DNA from: Psoroptes ovis
Lineage: Eukaryota; Arthropoda; Arachnida; Sarcoptiformes; Psoroptidae
Direction of reading: 5' to 3'
Assembly: GCA_002943765.1 (NCBI GenBank)
Contig: PQWQ01000024.1
Location: 126,501 to 190,500, forward strand
Length of the DNA: 64,000 nucleotides
Within the stretch, counting starts at the first letter, position 1; every line of letters starts with the position of its first letter. Shown one piece after another: positions 23,778 to 35,321 of the stretch. A model generated the notes under the pieces. The model searched no databases. It was given only the letters and a program-made list of their open reading frames with translations, and was not told the origin of the DNA. The translations under genes were made by a program, and so were the position numbers.

Positions 23778-24512
23778 TTTGTATGAGAATTAATTTTAAT
23801 TCATTAAAAAATCAAAATAAACAAAAACATAAACAAAAAGCAATCGAATCTGCGTGAATTCGACAAAGTGAGTCGAAATAGACGACGAGTGTAAATAGAA
23901 ATTTTTTCAAATTTTTTTCTCCAAAAAATTTCTTATCAGATATATGGAATCAAATATAAACAAATTGTTTAATCGTTTGTTGAATGATAAACAAATATAA
24001 TGATTACAATCAAATGAAACAAGTACATTCATAAGTCATGAATGGAAAAATTCTAATTATATAAACTCAATTGATTATTTATTACCAAAGAAACAAGAAG
24101 TGTAATCATCATTGAAAATAATGTAGTTGTTTTCATTCATTTGGATGTGTTTATATGATTTAATGATTGATATTGACAAAAAATGTATTGATATGTTTAT
24201 TAATAACGAAATTGCTTTCAAATCATTTGATAATAATAATAAATTTGTTTCTCTCTCTCTTTTTTTGATTAATTTAAATTATGAAAATATATATGATGAT
24301 GATTTCTGAGTGCTAAATTAGTGATAATACATCATTATTGCAATTATATTGGTTTTGTTTTTTAATTTTAATTGATTATTAAGTGAGCATTCGAATACAA
24401 ATGTTATTTTCAATTGAATCCAATCGTTTTGTTTGATTGATACATTTCACCACATCGATCATCTGTTGATTGAAACAAATTCCCATTGAAATCATTCTGT
24501 CAATCGGAAAAA
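23778..24512. other. Divergent 5' region, PRPF18 / HR96-like
   Basis: 735 bp of AT-rich sequence between two start codons transcribed apart. The open frame at 24127-24309 is low-complexity and antisense-free but unconvincing. No TATA box or repeat is seen. Confidence 0.4.
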
Positions 24513-26555
24513 ATGGAAACGCAATTGAAAATATGTGGCGTTTGTGGTGATAAAGCATTGGGCTATAATTTTAATGCCCTGACATGTGAATCATGTAAAG
24601 CATTTTTTCGACGAAATGCTTTACGTACAAAGGTAATTTATTGATCTACTGATTATTAACAAGTAATAATTTGATTTTCGTTGATATTCACAGAAATTCC
24701 ATTGCATATCAAGCACAAATAAATGTCATTTAGATTCGAAAACACGTAAATATTGTCGAAAATGTCGTTTGGATAAATGTTTTGAAATCGGTATGCGTAA
24801 AGAATGGATATTGACCGATGAAGAAAAACAAATGAAACGGCGTAAACATCGTCAAATTAAAATGAATGATGCTGATAGTTCGACTCAGGCAAATCAACAA
24901 AAATCGTCAAATGATATTAATCATTCGTCGAATGACTGTTTCAATCATTCAAATCGAATAAAATTAAACAGTAGTGGGCCAAATAATATAATCATATTGC
25001 CAATATTATCAACATCATCCATATTGCAAAGCAGGCTAACAGAGTCCGGTAGCAGTCAGTCATTGAAATCAATCGATCAAAAACGACTGATTGATTTCAT
25101 TAATCAAAGACTGGAAGCATTGTATCAATCTGAAGATTTTAACAGTAACTCATTAAATCATAATGAAAATAACATTATCTTTTTGAACGAAATCGGTTCG
25201 AATGAATCACTGCAGCAGCAGCAGCCTCAGGCAAACCAACCTGAGCAATCAGCCCAAGCTACGGAACTACAGCCGCAGCACCAAACAATGTCATTATCGA
25301 ATGATTCAAATTATTCCTTGTCAACAACAACTTCGAATGAATCAATGATTACCACTCAACTTGATAATACAATCAACAACACTGATTATCAATGGCTGCC
25401 GAATGATAGTCTTGGTAAAAATATAAATAATTGTATTGAACAAACTTATCAAAACCTTACACCGGTCACTAAAGTTTCGAAAAATTGTCCTGAATCACTG
25501 GCAGAGCCAGCAATACTAAACAATACAATGTTACCTGAGAATGTAATAAAAAATCAAAGACAATACACCGTAGATCAACATGAAATAATGAAAAATGTAT
25601 ATGATAATGTTATTCAAATGGAAAAAATAATTAATTATGATAATGGCTGTAACAATATTTATGTTGATAATGACAATGATATCAGTAGTAGTCATAATAA
25701 TAATAAAATGGAAATTAAAATATTTGATAAAATGGAACAACAAAGACTACAAGAATTACGTGAAAAATTTCAACCATTAAATCAACGTCCATTTGAGCGG
25801 CAACAATGTATTATGAATAATATTCGAGAAGGTTTTCAATATTTAGAACATTCGATTAGACAGCTAATATTGGTCATAAAAAATGTTAAATCATTCAATA
25901 ACCTCTGTATTGAAGATCAAGAAATTTTATTAAGATATTCGGTAAGTAAAATACGTGGCCTGCTGAACATGATTCGTTGTTATGATCGTGAAAAGGAAAG
26001 TGTTAAATTTCCAATCGATAAAGGTACAATGCTTGTGTATGATCAAGATTATTTACGAAAATTACATGGCGATAAAAATTATGAAAAATGTCGTAATTTT
26101 TGCCTTTCATTTCATGATGAATGGAAAAATGATGATACCATTGTCAATCTGGTAATATTTGTTCATATTGACATTTCAATTGATCAAGTTTAATTCCACT
26201 CTCATTCTCTTGTAGTTGATCATGATAATGGTATTCTATCCTAATCATCCCGACCTCAAACATCGTGAATACATAACGTAAGTTTTTGATTCAATTCCCG
26301 ACTGACTCATTAATAATTGTAAACGTCCCAAGTCTAGAATATTACATTTATTGTAATTTATTGCTGAGACATTTGGAAATTAAATATCAATCCATTTCGA
26401 AGGCGAAATCTGTATACATCAATCTGTTAAGTCGGCTGGAAGAGATTAGTAAATTCAATGAAGAAATAATCGAAACAATTCTGATGAAATTTGATCCACA
26501 ATATTTTGGTTCATTGACGGCTGAATTATTTGATTTGAAAAATAAAAAAATTTGA
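24513..26555 (+). CDS. HR96: HR96-like nuclear receptor (NR1J type)
   Basis: Exons 24513-24632, 24694-26151, 26216-26277 and 26333-26555 (1863 nt, 620 aa). The DNA-binding domain (residues about 6-80) starts CGVCGDKALGYNFNALTC and carries the P-box ESCKA, diagnostic of the HR96/DAF-12/VDR-related group; the first intron separates the two zinc fingers. A linker of more than 200 residues, rich in Asn/Gln/Ser, precedes the ligand-binding domain (residues about 340-620). The C-terminus LTAELFDL fits an AF-2 activation helix, so the receptor looks ligand- and coactivator-competent. In Drosophila HR96 controls xenobiotic and lipid responses. Mites can carry several HR96-like genes, so one-to-one orthology is not claimed. 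Confidence 0.9.
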
Positions 26556-28598
26556 AATTTATATGTTACGCCATCTATCGACTAAAATCGCTATTAATGT
26601 AACGTTATTTATTGATTTTTACCTTAAAAAAATAAAAATTTAAATGTACACAAACCATATGATTACTCCTTTTTTTTCTTTTCAATGAAATATTTTGTTA
26701 TTTTACAATTTGAGTATTCATTTCTTTTACAATCAATTTGACTCTTAATTGTTTTGTATACATTTGTATGATCAGTGAAATTCAAAATCCACGAATCGAA
26801 TTTATTGCGCTGGAACCTAAAAACCAAAAAAGATTACATTGTAAATTTTCAAAAAAAGAATCAATGATATATATAATACATGTGAACTTGACTGAATGAT
26901 ATATATAGACATTGATGGCATATTTTATTTAATGAACAAATACAGGAAAACAGCCACCGCAATTCTATATATAAATTCTTGGAAAAAATTCATTGCTTCT
27001 ACACACATTCAATGCATTTAATGATTCGATGATTTAAACCATAGAACTTGTGTGTATGTCTTTGTGAAATCTTTATAAATCGAAAACATCATTCACAGGA
27101 TTCATTATTCAACATTCGAATCCGTATTTCTCCGTATATTCAACCAAAAGAGAAACTTCTTTAAACTGAGTATGCTGAAAAACCTAGAAACAATAAAAAT
27201 ATCATCTTTTTAAATGAATTGAATAGATCTGAGATATTGTGAGTTGAAATTATTAGTGAAAAACATTGATTATAATAATCGGTCGAAAATCTCGAATCAT
27301 TTATTGATCAGCACTCTCAACAAACACTCAGGTATGTTGTTCAGTTTGAGCCAGCCAGGCATTGAAAAAATATATGTCAATCTTTTTCATAGTTTTTTTC
27401 TTCTGGTTATTTTATTCCTAATAATTCCAATGTATGCCATATACATAGCACCAGCTTACGTGTGTGTGTAAATGTGTTTGATATCGTATTTTATAATTCC
27501 ATTTAGCAAATAAATTTTACATTTACCGAAACACATAACATTTTGCAAAAATCATTCGAGTTTTATAGAATTATTAATGATTCGAAATAAGCAAGCAAAC
27601 AAGCATAGAAATATATGCAAAATGTGTATGTATGCTTGCTTTTCAGTACAAATTTTAAAGTTTTAATTCAGAGTTTTAAAATTAAATTTCGTATTTTCGA
27701 AATTTAATTTCGTAATTGCACAGTTAAAAATTACATTCAAAACTACAAAAAACAACTTTAAAACTACGAAAATTAATTTTAAAACTACGAATTAAAACTT
27801 TAAACCCTTGTATGTATGTATTTGTGGAAATTTATACATCCAATTGACTATGTGTGTGTGTGTATTATGTGTTTGTTAAATTAATGATTATGATGATAAT
27901 AATACATACATACATACCAGCCATACAAACACAACATACGCACACATTTAAAACATATTGAAATTGAAAGAGAATCCAGTGCTATTATTGCTTTTGGTGA
28001 GGATTTTTTTTCGATGCAATTTCTGCCAACCAAATAGAAAGTAAATATTGAAAAATAAATTGCAATTTAACCCAATATAGATAAATATAACTACACATAA
28101 AGAATCAAATACAGGCACCAATAAGCCAGCACCAACATAAACCCAGCAAATAATGATTTGTTTGATTTGAAATAAGCCAAATTGATCTCTCTAAATTCTT
28201 TCCTTTATAGATTTCCTATGTTTTATGATTAAATCAATCCATCATCATCATCATATTTTGAAACATATGGATTCTCATTGAATCGAAGCATTTTGTAAAA
28301 ATGTTACCAAGAAAATATTAAAAGTCCACACAGTATTTCAACTAATTATCCCTAGTTTTTTCGAATCAAAATTAAATATATCGTCTCTCGGATCCACCAA
28401 TATCTTCCAATTTGAATAAATCAAACCATTTGAATTCGGTAAGTCATTAATTTAAATTGTTGTTCTAATAGTGTTTCAATGCATTTTCCCTTTAAATAAT
28501 TCATTCGATAGAATCATCAAAGAAAGTAAATCAATCGATTCGGCTGTCAAACACGTTTCATTGTCAAATGTCTTGATCTTAATCATCAAATCAATAAA
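26556..28598. other. Intergenic and 5' UTR of the R3H gene
   Basis: 2 kb of AT-rich sequence. It contains a degenerate GCCATCT motif (26568-26581, with only a partial CTCF match) just after the HR96-like stop, the 165-bp fold-back element copy B (27647-27812), GT/CA runs near 27850-27950, and a likely 5' UTR intron for the R3H gene: donor G|GTAAGTC at 28438/28439 and acceptor GATAG ending at 28511. Confidence 0.45.
27647..27812. mobile_element. 165-bp inverted-repeat (fold-back) element, copy B
   Basis: Starts TACAAATTTTAAAGTTTTAA and ends, reverse-complemented, TACAAGGGTTTAAAGTTTTA. It shares these ends and the internal 'AAAACTACGAA' motifs with the copy at 530-694, showing a dispersed family. 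TA is present at both edges. Confidence 0.65.
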
Positions 28599-31500
28599 AT
28601 GATTGTATCATCATCAGACACAACTGCTAAAACAACAGCTGCAGCAGCCACCACCACAGCAGCGAAATCAAATCCAAATCAAAAATGGCGACAAAATGAT
28701 GGAAACAGTGGACATAATAATGCCAATAAATTACGGAAATCATCTTCAGCAGCAGCAATGAAAAGAAATCAAAAGGATATTATTGATAATAATGATTTAA
28801 TGTCAACAGTCGACAAAATTAACAGTAATAATAATAGCAATGATATGAATGTAGATAATCCTTCAACAATAACAACAACAAAAGAAATGATTAAAGGACA
28901 TTCAATATCCATATGTATTAATTCAGTTGATGAGGTAGGAATAATCTTTGATGGTCTTTTTATTTTGAGTATTTCAACATATTCATTTTACATATTTTTC
29001 AAACTTTTCAGATGGAAACAAAGACATCTATGAATAATGATTCGAATGAAGATGATAATCGGTCAAATATGAATGAAAATATTGATGATTTATCTGAAAA
29101 ATTGACCAATGATTTGGTGATTGACCAAAATAATACAAATACTGATAATAATAGTGATATCAAAAATGATTCGAATAATTGCAATAACACAATGACACTG
29201 GGCAATTTGAATGGTAAAAAACAGCGTTCAAAAACATTGATACGAAGTGGTGCTGTACGTGAATCAAGTTTATCGCCATCACCGCCACCGCAATCATCAT
29301 CCACTGGTGATAACAATAATAACAATGAAATGTCGACAACACATTTAACGGTCGCTTATAGCAGTGTTTGTGGTGGTAATAACACAGCCAATAACCTCAA
29401 TAATTCGAATAATTCAAATTCAAATGGAAATAATATTACTGTACCATCTGTGAATTCATCGAATTCGAATCAATTAACGGTTAGTGTGTAATAGGTATTT
29501 GGCCGTTGAAATTTAGTTTTAAAAAAATCATTTTTGAATTTTTGAAAAATTAGACAAACAGTAAAAATAGTTCAATAATTAGCAGCAGTAATGCATCGAC
29601 ACCAAGTCTTTCAAGAGGTTTGCTATTTTCACTTGGAATGTTCAATTAATGGTAATTATTTTGATTACTTTGTTTTACAGATTCAAGCAGTGAAATACAA
29701 GAGATGTCTGTTGCTGAAGCAAAAATATTTCTTAATGAAACTTTACGGAAAAGTCTTAAAGATCGACAATTTCTATATAAAATTGAACAAGATTTGATTG
29801 TATTTTTAAATGATCAAAAACGTGATACATTTAAAATACAACAATCATCATCATATAATCGTATGTTAATTCATAAAACAGCTGATTATTATCAATTAGA
29901 ACATTCAGTCGATCATACACATACATCGGTTATTTTGACAAAAAATTCAAATACCAAACAACCAGATGAATCGTTTCTAGAAATGGCCGCCAAAGATCAA
30001 CGTATCGATGTAAATGAACAGAAAAAATCAATTTTGAAAAGAGATTCGACATCATTGGATGATTCACCTGGTAGTTCATTTGATAAAGACAAGAGTCCTG
30101 ATAATTCATTGTCAGTGAATAGTGGAAATGTTGTTGGAAATAATATAACACTTTCGAATACTGGATCATTATCTGATTCATCTCGATCAAGATCATTGGA
30201 AGAACGTGAAGAAAATTATGAAAAAGTTCGTGCTCGGATATTCAGTGAACAAGATACGGAATCAAGCAAGCAACAGCAACAAAATAAGCAATTGCATAAT
30301 GGTCAAAATCAAGACAATTCTGATATTAAATCACTACAAAATCAACAACAGCAGCCAGTCGCTAGTTCTAGTCAAAAAATTAATTGTGATAATCATAATG
30401 AAACTAAATTAATGGCAACAACAAATGATAATACTGATAATACTGATACTAATACTTTCAATGTCGATAATAATACTGAAAATAATTGCAATGATAATGT
30501 TCGAAAAAAATCACCATTAATTGATCATCATCGAGATAATGATGATCAGCACAGCAAAAATTGTAAAGAGACCACCATACAACAATCACAGCGGCGTAAT
30601 AATAATAAATCACATAATAACAATAGCCTTATTGGTGGTCGAGTTAATAAATATAATAATAATTATCAACAACAGCATCATCATCATCATTACAATCATC
30701 AAATGAATAATAATTCGAATATGATTGCACAACAAAAATCTCCATTTTATTCGAATCGATTTCCATCGATATCGGCACAATCACAACATTTTAATAATGC
30801 ACAACAACAACAACAATCTTATCATCACTATCAAGCACCACCGCCGCCACCATTATTTTCTTCATATCCATCATCATCATCATACCGAATGCCTGCCAAT
30901 AATCAAAATCATCATTACAATAATCAAATTCATTCAACACAACGATTCGCTAATTCCAATCATCAAAATCGAAGAAAAGCAAATGCTTCTCATAGATCGA
31001 ATACGATGAATTCGAATAATGATCATCATCTTAAAAATAACCCTTATCAGCAAACAAGTGGTGGTGGTGGTGGTGCTGCTGTTGATCGTAATTTTGGTGG
31101 AAATAACTTAGCCATGGCAGCTAGTCAATCGAAACATTATCAAAAAGGTAATTTCAGTGGTAATCAACGTGGTCGCAATAATCATTCATTATCTGGCCGA
31201 CAATTATCGAATGCACATCCGCTACCTCTGCCTCTGTCAACATTACCACCTCCTAATCATTTGTTGGATCAACAACAATCAAACCCTTATGCTTCTTGCA
31301 TACGTGTTCCAGGTATATTCATTAACATGCTTGATTTAGACAAATATGATTTAATTTCCCTCTTTCTCATTTTGAAGCATTTAATCCATACACGGAATCA
31401 AATATTAATTCGAATCAATATCACTATCCCCATTTGATTCATAATGATCCGGTAATTTAATCATTGAAAATAATTGAAATATTATCATATTTGATGATCA

Positions 31501-32447
31501 TTTATTTTCCACAGATGTTTGCATATATGAATCAATCATCAATGACTGGACCACTGAATGGTGGATTGCAACCACAACCACCGCCAGAATTATCATCATC
31601 AGCACAGTCTACAACAGCGTTGTTGTCCAATCCTCCAATACTTCCGCATCAGCCATCATCGAATGTGCCTACAAATGATACTGTCATTAATTCCATGTCT
31701 GGACAACCAAATAATCAATATGGTCTATCAGTAAGTCATTTTAATCAATTGAATAATTCAATGTTTGATTGATTTTTGAATTAACAAAAAAAATAGATCA
31801 CCAATGGTTATCCAATAATGTATGGTCCAAATATTCATACTGCAATACAACAGCAGCAGCCGCATCATCATCAACATTCATCGAGTACAAATGTACCATC
31901 TTATGTTACTAATCATCATCATCATAATCCGCATACACTTGCAACATCACCGCAAACAGCAAATTTATCACAATCATATCATATGATTAATCCATATGGA
32001 GCAACAACAATTCCAATGAATTTAATGGCACCAGTAACAAAATTGGATAACAATTCAACATCTGAAGTATTACAAAAACAGCAGGAGCAGCAATTCAATT
32101 TGAATAATCGATTAAATAATCAAATGAATGGTAGACATCAGCAACAACAACAAGCAATGATTGATGCAACAACTACACCATCATTATCTTCAATCGCTCA
32201 AATACAGCCTATACACAATAATGCTGTCCCATTTAATAATAAAATGAATAATTTAACATCAACAACGATACACAATGTTTGTTATAATAACAATTACAAT
32301 GAAATTAAACAACCGAAACATTCAATGAATGCAATTCCGAATCAAATATATCATCAACCAAAACAGCAAAGAAAAAATAATAATAATAATCCACATAATA
32401 ATTGTAAGAATAATAACCAACAATCAATGCCAAATATCAATAAATAA
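28599..32447 (+). CDS. R3HDM: R3H- and SUZ-domain RNA-binding protein (R3HDM1/2, encore type)
   Basis: Seven coding exons: 28599-28934, 29012-29479, 29554-29617, 29681-31312, 31378-31451, 31515-31730 and 31797-32447 (3441 nt, 1146 aa). The joins restore a family-like stretch STPSLSRDSSSEIQ ahead of the R3H domain (residues about 340-400), which contains SSYNRMLIHKTADYYQLEH and SVILTKNSNTKQPDESF. A SUZ-like region follows (SILKRDST .. EENYEKVRARIF, about 400-480). The long remainder is Asn/Gln/His/Pro-rich and probably disordered. R3H binds single-stranded nucleic acid; Drosophila encore acts in germline RNA regulation. AATAAA at 32561 is a likely poly(A) signal. A noncoding first exon probably ends at 28438. 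Confidence 0.9.
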
Positions 32448-32592
32448 AATGTCAATGTGTTACCGCTTGTTATCAGTCCAAATTGATCATTGAAAGATCT
32501 TTAAAATGTTGTAGCTCTGTTTTTTGTTATTGCCATTAAGTGTCAATATTTTCAATTTGTAATAAATAATGAAAATAAAAAACAAAAAAATT

Positions 32593-32754
32593 TAGGCTAT
32601 ACATCGATAAAATTTTTCGAAAAATCGAAAAAAATTAAGGCTATAGTACGTGGAAATTTTTCGAGAAATCGAAAAAATCCAAGGCTATAATACGTGGAAA
32701 TTTTTGAAAATTTCGAAAAAATCTAGGGCTATCCATCGTCAAAATTTTTGAAAA
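32593..32754 (-). repeat. Left flanking 44-bp tandem units (inverted relative to the main array)
   Basis: Three full and one partial units of about 44 bp, each starting AGGCTATA or GGGCTATC and followed by a TTTTTCGAAAAATCG-like palindromic part. AAGGCTATA is the complement of the TATAGCCTT core of the adjacent array, so these units point the other way. A matching unit reappears at the far end (35185-35245). Confidence 0.75.
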
Positions 32755-35180
32755 AATTGCCTTATTATAGCCTTTGATTTTTTTGAAAAAAATTGCCTTA
32801 CTATAGCCTTTGATTTTTTTGAAAAAAGATGGCAGTGGATAGCCTTTGATTTTTTTGAAAAAATTGCCTTATTATAGCCTTTGATTTTTTTGAAAAAAAT
32901 TGCCTTACTATAGCCTTTGATTTTTTTGAAAAAAATTGCCTTACTATAGCCTTTGATTTTTTTGAAAAAATTGCCTTACTATAGCCTTTGATTTTTTCGA
33001 AAAAAGATGGCAGTGGATAGCCTTTGATTTTTTTGAAAAAAGATGGCAGTGGATAGCCTTTGATTTTTTTTGAAAAAATTGCCTTATAATAGTCTTTGAA
33101 TTTTTTGAAAAAATTGCCTTACTATAGCCTTTGATTTTTTTGAAAAAAGATGGCAGTGGATAGCCTTTGATTTTTTTGAAAAAAGATGGCAGTGGATAGC
33201 CTTTGATTTTTTTTGAAAAAATTGCCTTATAATAGTCTTTGAATTTTTTGAAAAAATTGCCTTACTATAGCCTTTGATATTTTTGAAAAAAATTGCCTTA
33301 TAATAGTCTTTGAATTTTTTGAAAAAATTGCCTTATTATAGCCTTTGATTTTTTCGAAAAAAGATGGCAGTGGATAGCCTTTGATTTTTTTGAAAAAAAT
33401 TGCCTTACTATAGCCTTTGATTTTTTTGAAAAAATTGCCTTACTATAGCCTTTGATTTTTTTGAAAAAAATTGCCTTACTATAGCCTTTGATTTTTTTGA
33501 AAAAATTGCCTTACTATAGCCTTTGATTTTTTTGAAAAAATTGCCTTACTATAGCCTTTGATTTTTTTGAAAAAATTGCCTTACTATAGCCTTTGATTTT
33601 TTTGAAAAAATTGCCTTACTATAGCCTTTGATTTTTTTGAAAAAATTGCCTTACTATAGCCTTTGATTTTTTTGAAAAAATTGCCTTACTATAGCCTTTG
33701 ATTTTTTTGAAAAAATTGCCTTACTATAGCCTTTGATTTTTTTGAAAAAATTGCCTTACTATAGCCTTTGATTTTTTTGAAAAAATTGCCTTACTATAGC
33801 CTTTGATTTTTTTGAAAAAAATTGCCTTACTATAGCCTTTGATTTTTTTGAAAAAATTGCCTTATTATAGCCTTTGATTTTTTTGAAAAAATTGCCTTAC
33901 TATAGCCTTTGATTTTTTTGAAAAAATTGCCTTACTATAGCCTTTGATTTTTTTGAAAAAAATTGCCTTACTATAGCCTTTGATTTTTTTGAAAAAATTG
34001 CCTTATTATAGCCTTTGATTTTTTTGAAAAAATTGCCTTACTATAGCCTTTGATTTTTTTGAAAAAAGATGGCAGTGGATAGCCTTTGATTTTTTTTGAA
34101 AAAATTGCCTTACTATAGCCTTTGATATTTTTGAAAAAAATTGCCTTATAATAGTCTTTGAATTTTTTGAAAAAATTGCCTTATTATAGCCTTTGATTTT
34201 TTCGAAAAAAGATGGCAGTGGATAGCCTTTGATTTTTTTGAAAAAAGATGGCAGTGGATAGCCTTTGATTTTTTTTGAAAAAAATTGCCTTATAATAGTC
34301 TTTGAATTTTTTGAAAAAATTGCCTTACTATAGCCTTTGATTTTTTCGAAAAAAGATGGCAGTGGATAGCCTTTGATTTTTTTGAAAAAAGATGGCAGTG
34401 GATAGCCTTTGATTTTTTTTGAAAAAATTGCCTTATAATAGTCTTTGAATTTTTTGAAAAAATTGCCTTACTATAGCCTTTGATTTTTTCGAAAAAAGAT
34501 GGCAGTGGATAGCCTTTGATTTTTTTGAAAAAGATGGCAGTGGATAGCCTTTGATTTTTTTTGAAAAAAATTGCCTTATAATAGTCTTTGAATTTTTTGA
34601 AAAAATTGCCTTACTATAGCCTTTGATTTTTTTGAAAAAAATTGCCTTACTATAGCCTTTGATTTTTTTGAAAAAATTGCCTTATTATAGCCTTTGATTT
34701 TTTTGAAAAAATTGCCTTACTATAGCCTTTGATTTTTTTGAAAAAATTGCCTTACTATAGCCTTTGATTTTTTTGAAAAAAATTGCCTTACTATAGCCTT
34801 TGATTTTTTTGAAAAAATTGCCTTATTATAGCCTTTGATTTTTTTGAAAAAATTGCCTTACTATAGCCTTTGATTTTTTTGAAAAAAGATGGCAGTGGAT
34901 AGCCTTTGATTTTTTTTGAAAAAAATTGCCTTATAATAGTCTTTGAATTTTTTGAAAAAATTGCCTTACTATAGCCTTTGATTTTTTCGAAAAAAGATGG
35001 CAGTGGATAGCCTTTGATTTTTTTTGAAAAAATTGCCTTATAATAGCCTTTGATTTTTTTGAAAAAATTGCCTTACTATTGCCTTTGATTTTTTTGAAAA
35101 AAATTGCCTTACTATAGCCTTTGATTTTTTTGAAAAAATTGCCTTATTATAGTCTTTGATTTTTTTGAAAAAATAACCTT
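32755..35180. repeat. 35-36-bp minisatellite array, about 65-70 copies
   Basis: A continuous tandem array of a unit with the core TATAGCCTTTGATTTTTT followed by GAAAAAA and a variable 15-17-bp head. Three head types are seen: TTGCCTTACTATAGCC (also TTATTA), GATGGCAGTGGATAGCC, and TTGCCTTATAATAGTC (with GAATTTTTT). Head types recur in ordered blocks at about 32990-33390 and 34060-34620, while about 33430-34060 is almost uniform. Each unit contains a T6-A6 palindrome around CG or TG. It lies between the 3' ends of two convergent genes. It has no unique spacers and no coding potential. Confidence 0.95.
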
Positions 35181-35245
35181 ACTATTTGTCGCCTTGCTAT
35201 CCATTGTCAAAATTTTTGAAAATTTCGAAAAAATCTAAGGCTACA
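35181..35245 (-). repeat. Right flanking 44-bp-type unit
   Basis: The array ends in a unit reading GCTATCCATTGTCAAAATTT and continuing through a GAAAATTTCGAAAAAATC part to AAGGCTAC. This is the same unit as the last left-flank copy (GGGCTATCCATCGTCAAAAT), so the array is bracketed by pieces of one unit type. Confidence 0.7.
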
Positions 35246-35321
35246 GTCTTTAAAAATGTTTAAATGAAAAAATAAAAATTTTTATTCCGAAATTCAAAAT
35301 TAATTAATAAAAATAAAAATA

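Noticed and set aside
26568..26581. Third and fourth CTCF sites (also 57656)
   Set aside because: Only the GCCATCT half matches; several core positions differ, so they were not listed as sites.
32755..35180. Possible CRISPR array (regular 35-bp repeats)
   Set aside because: Units are directly tandem, with no unique spacers, in a eukaryotic genome; it is a minisatellite.
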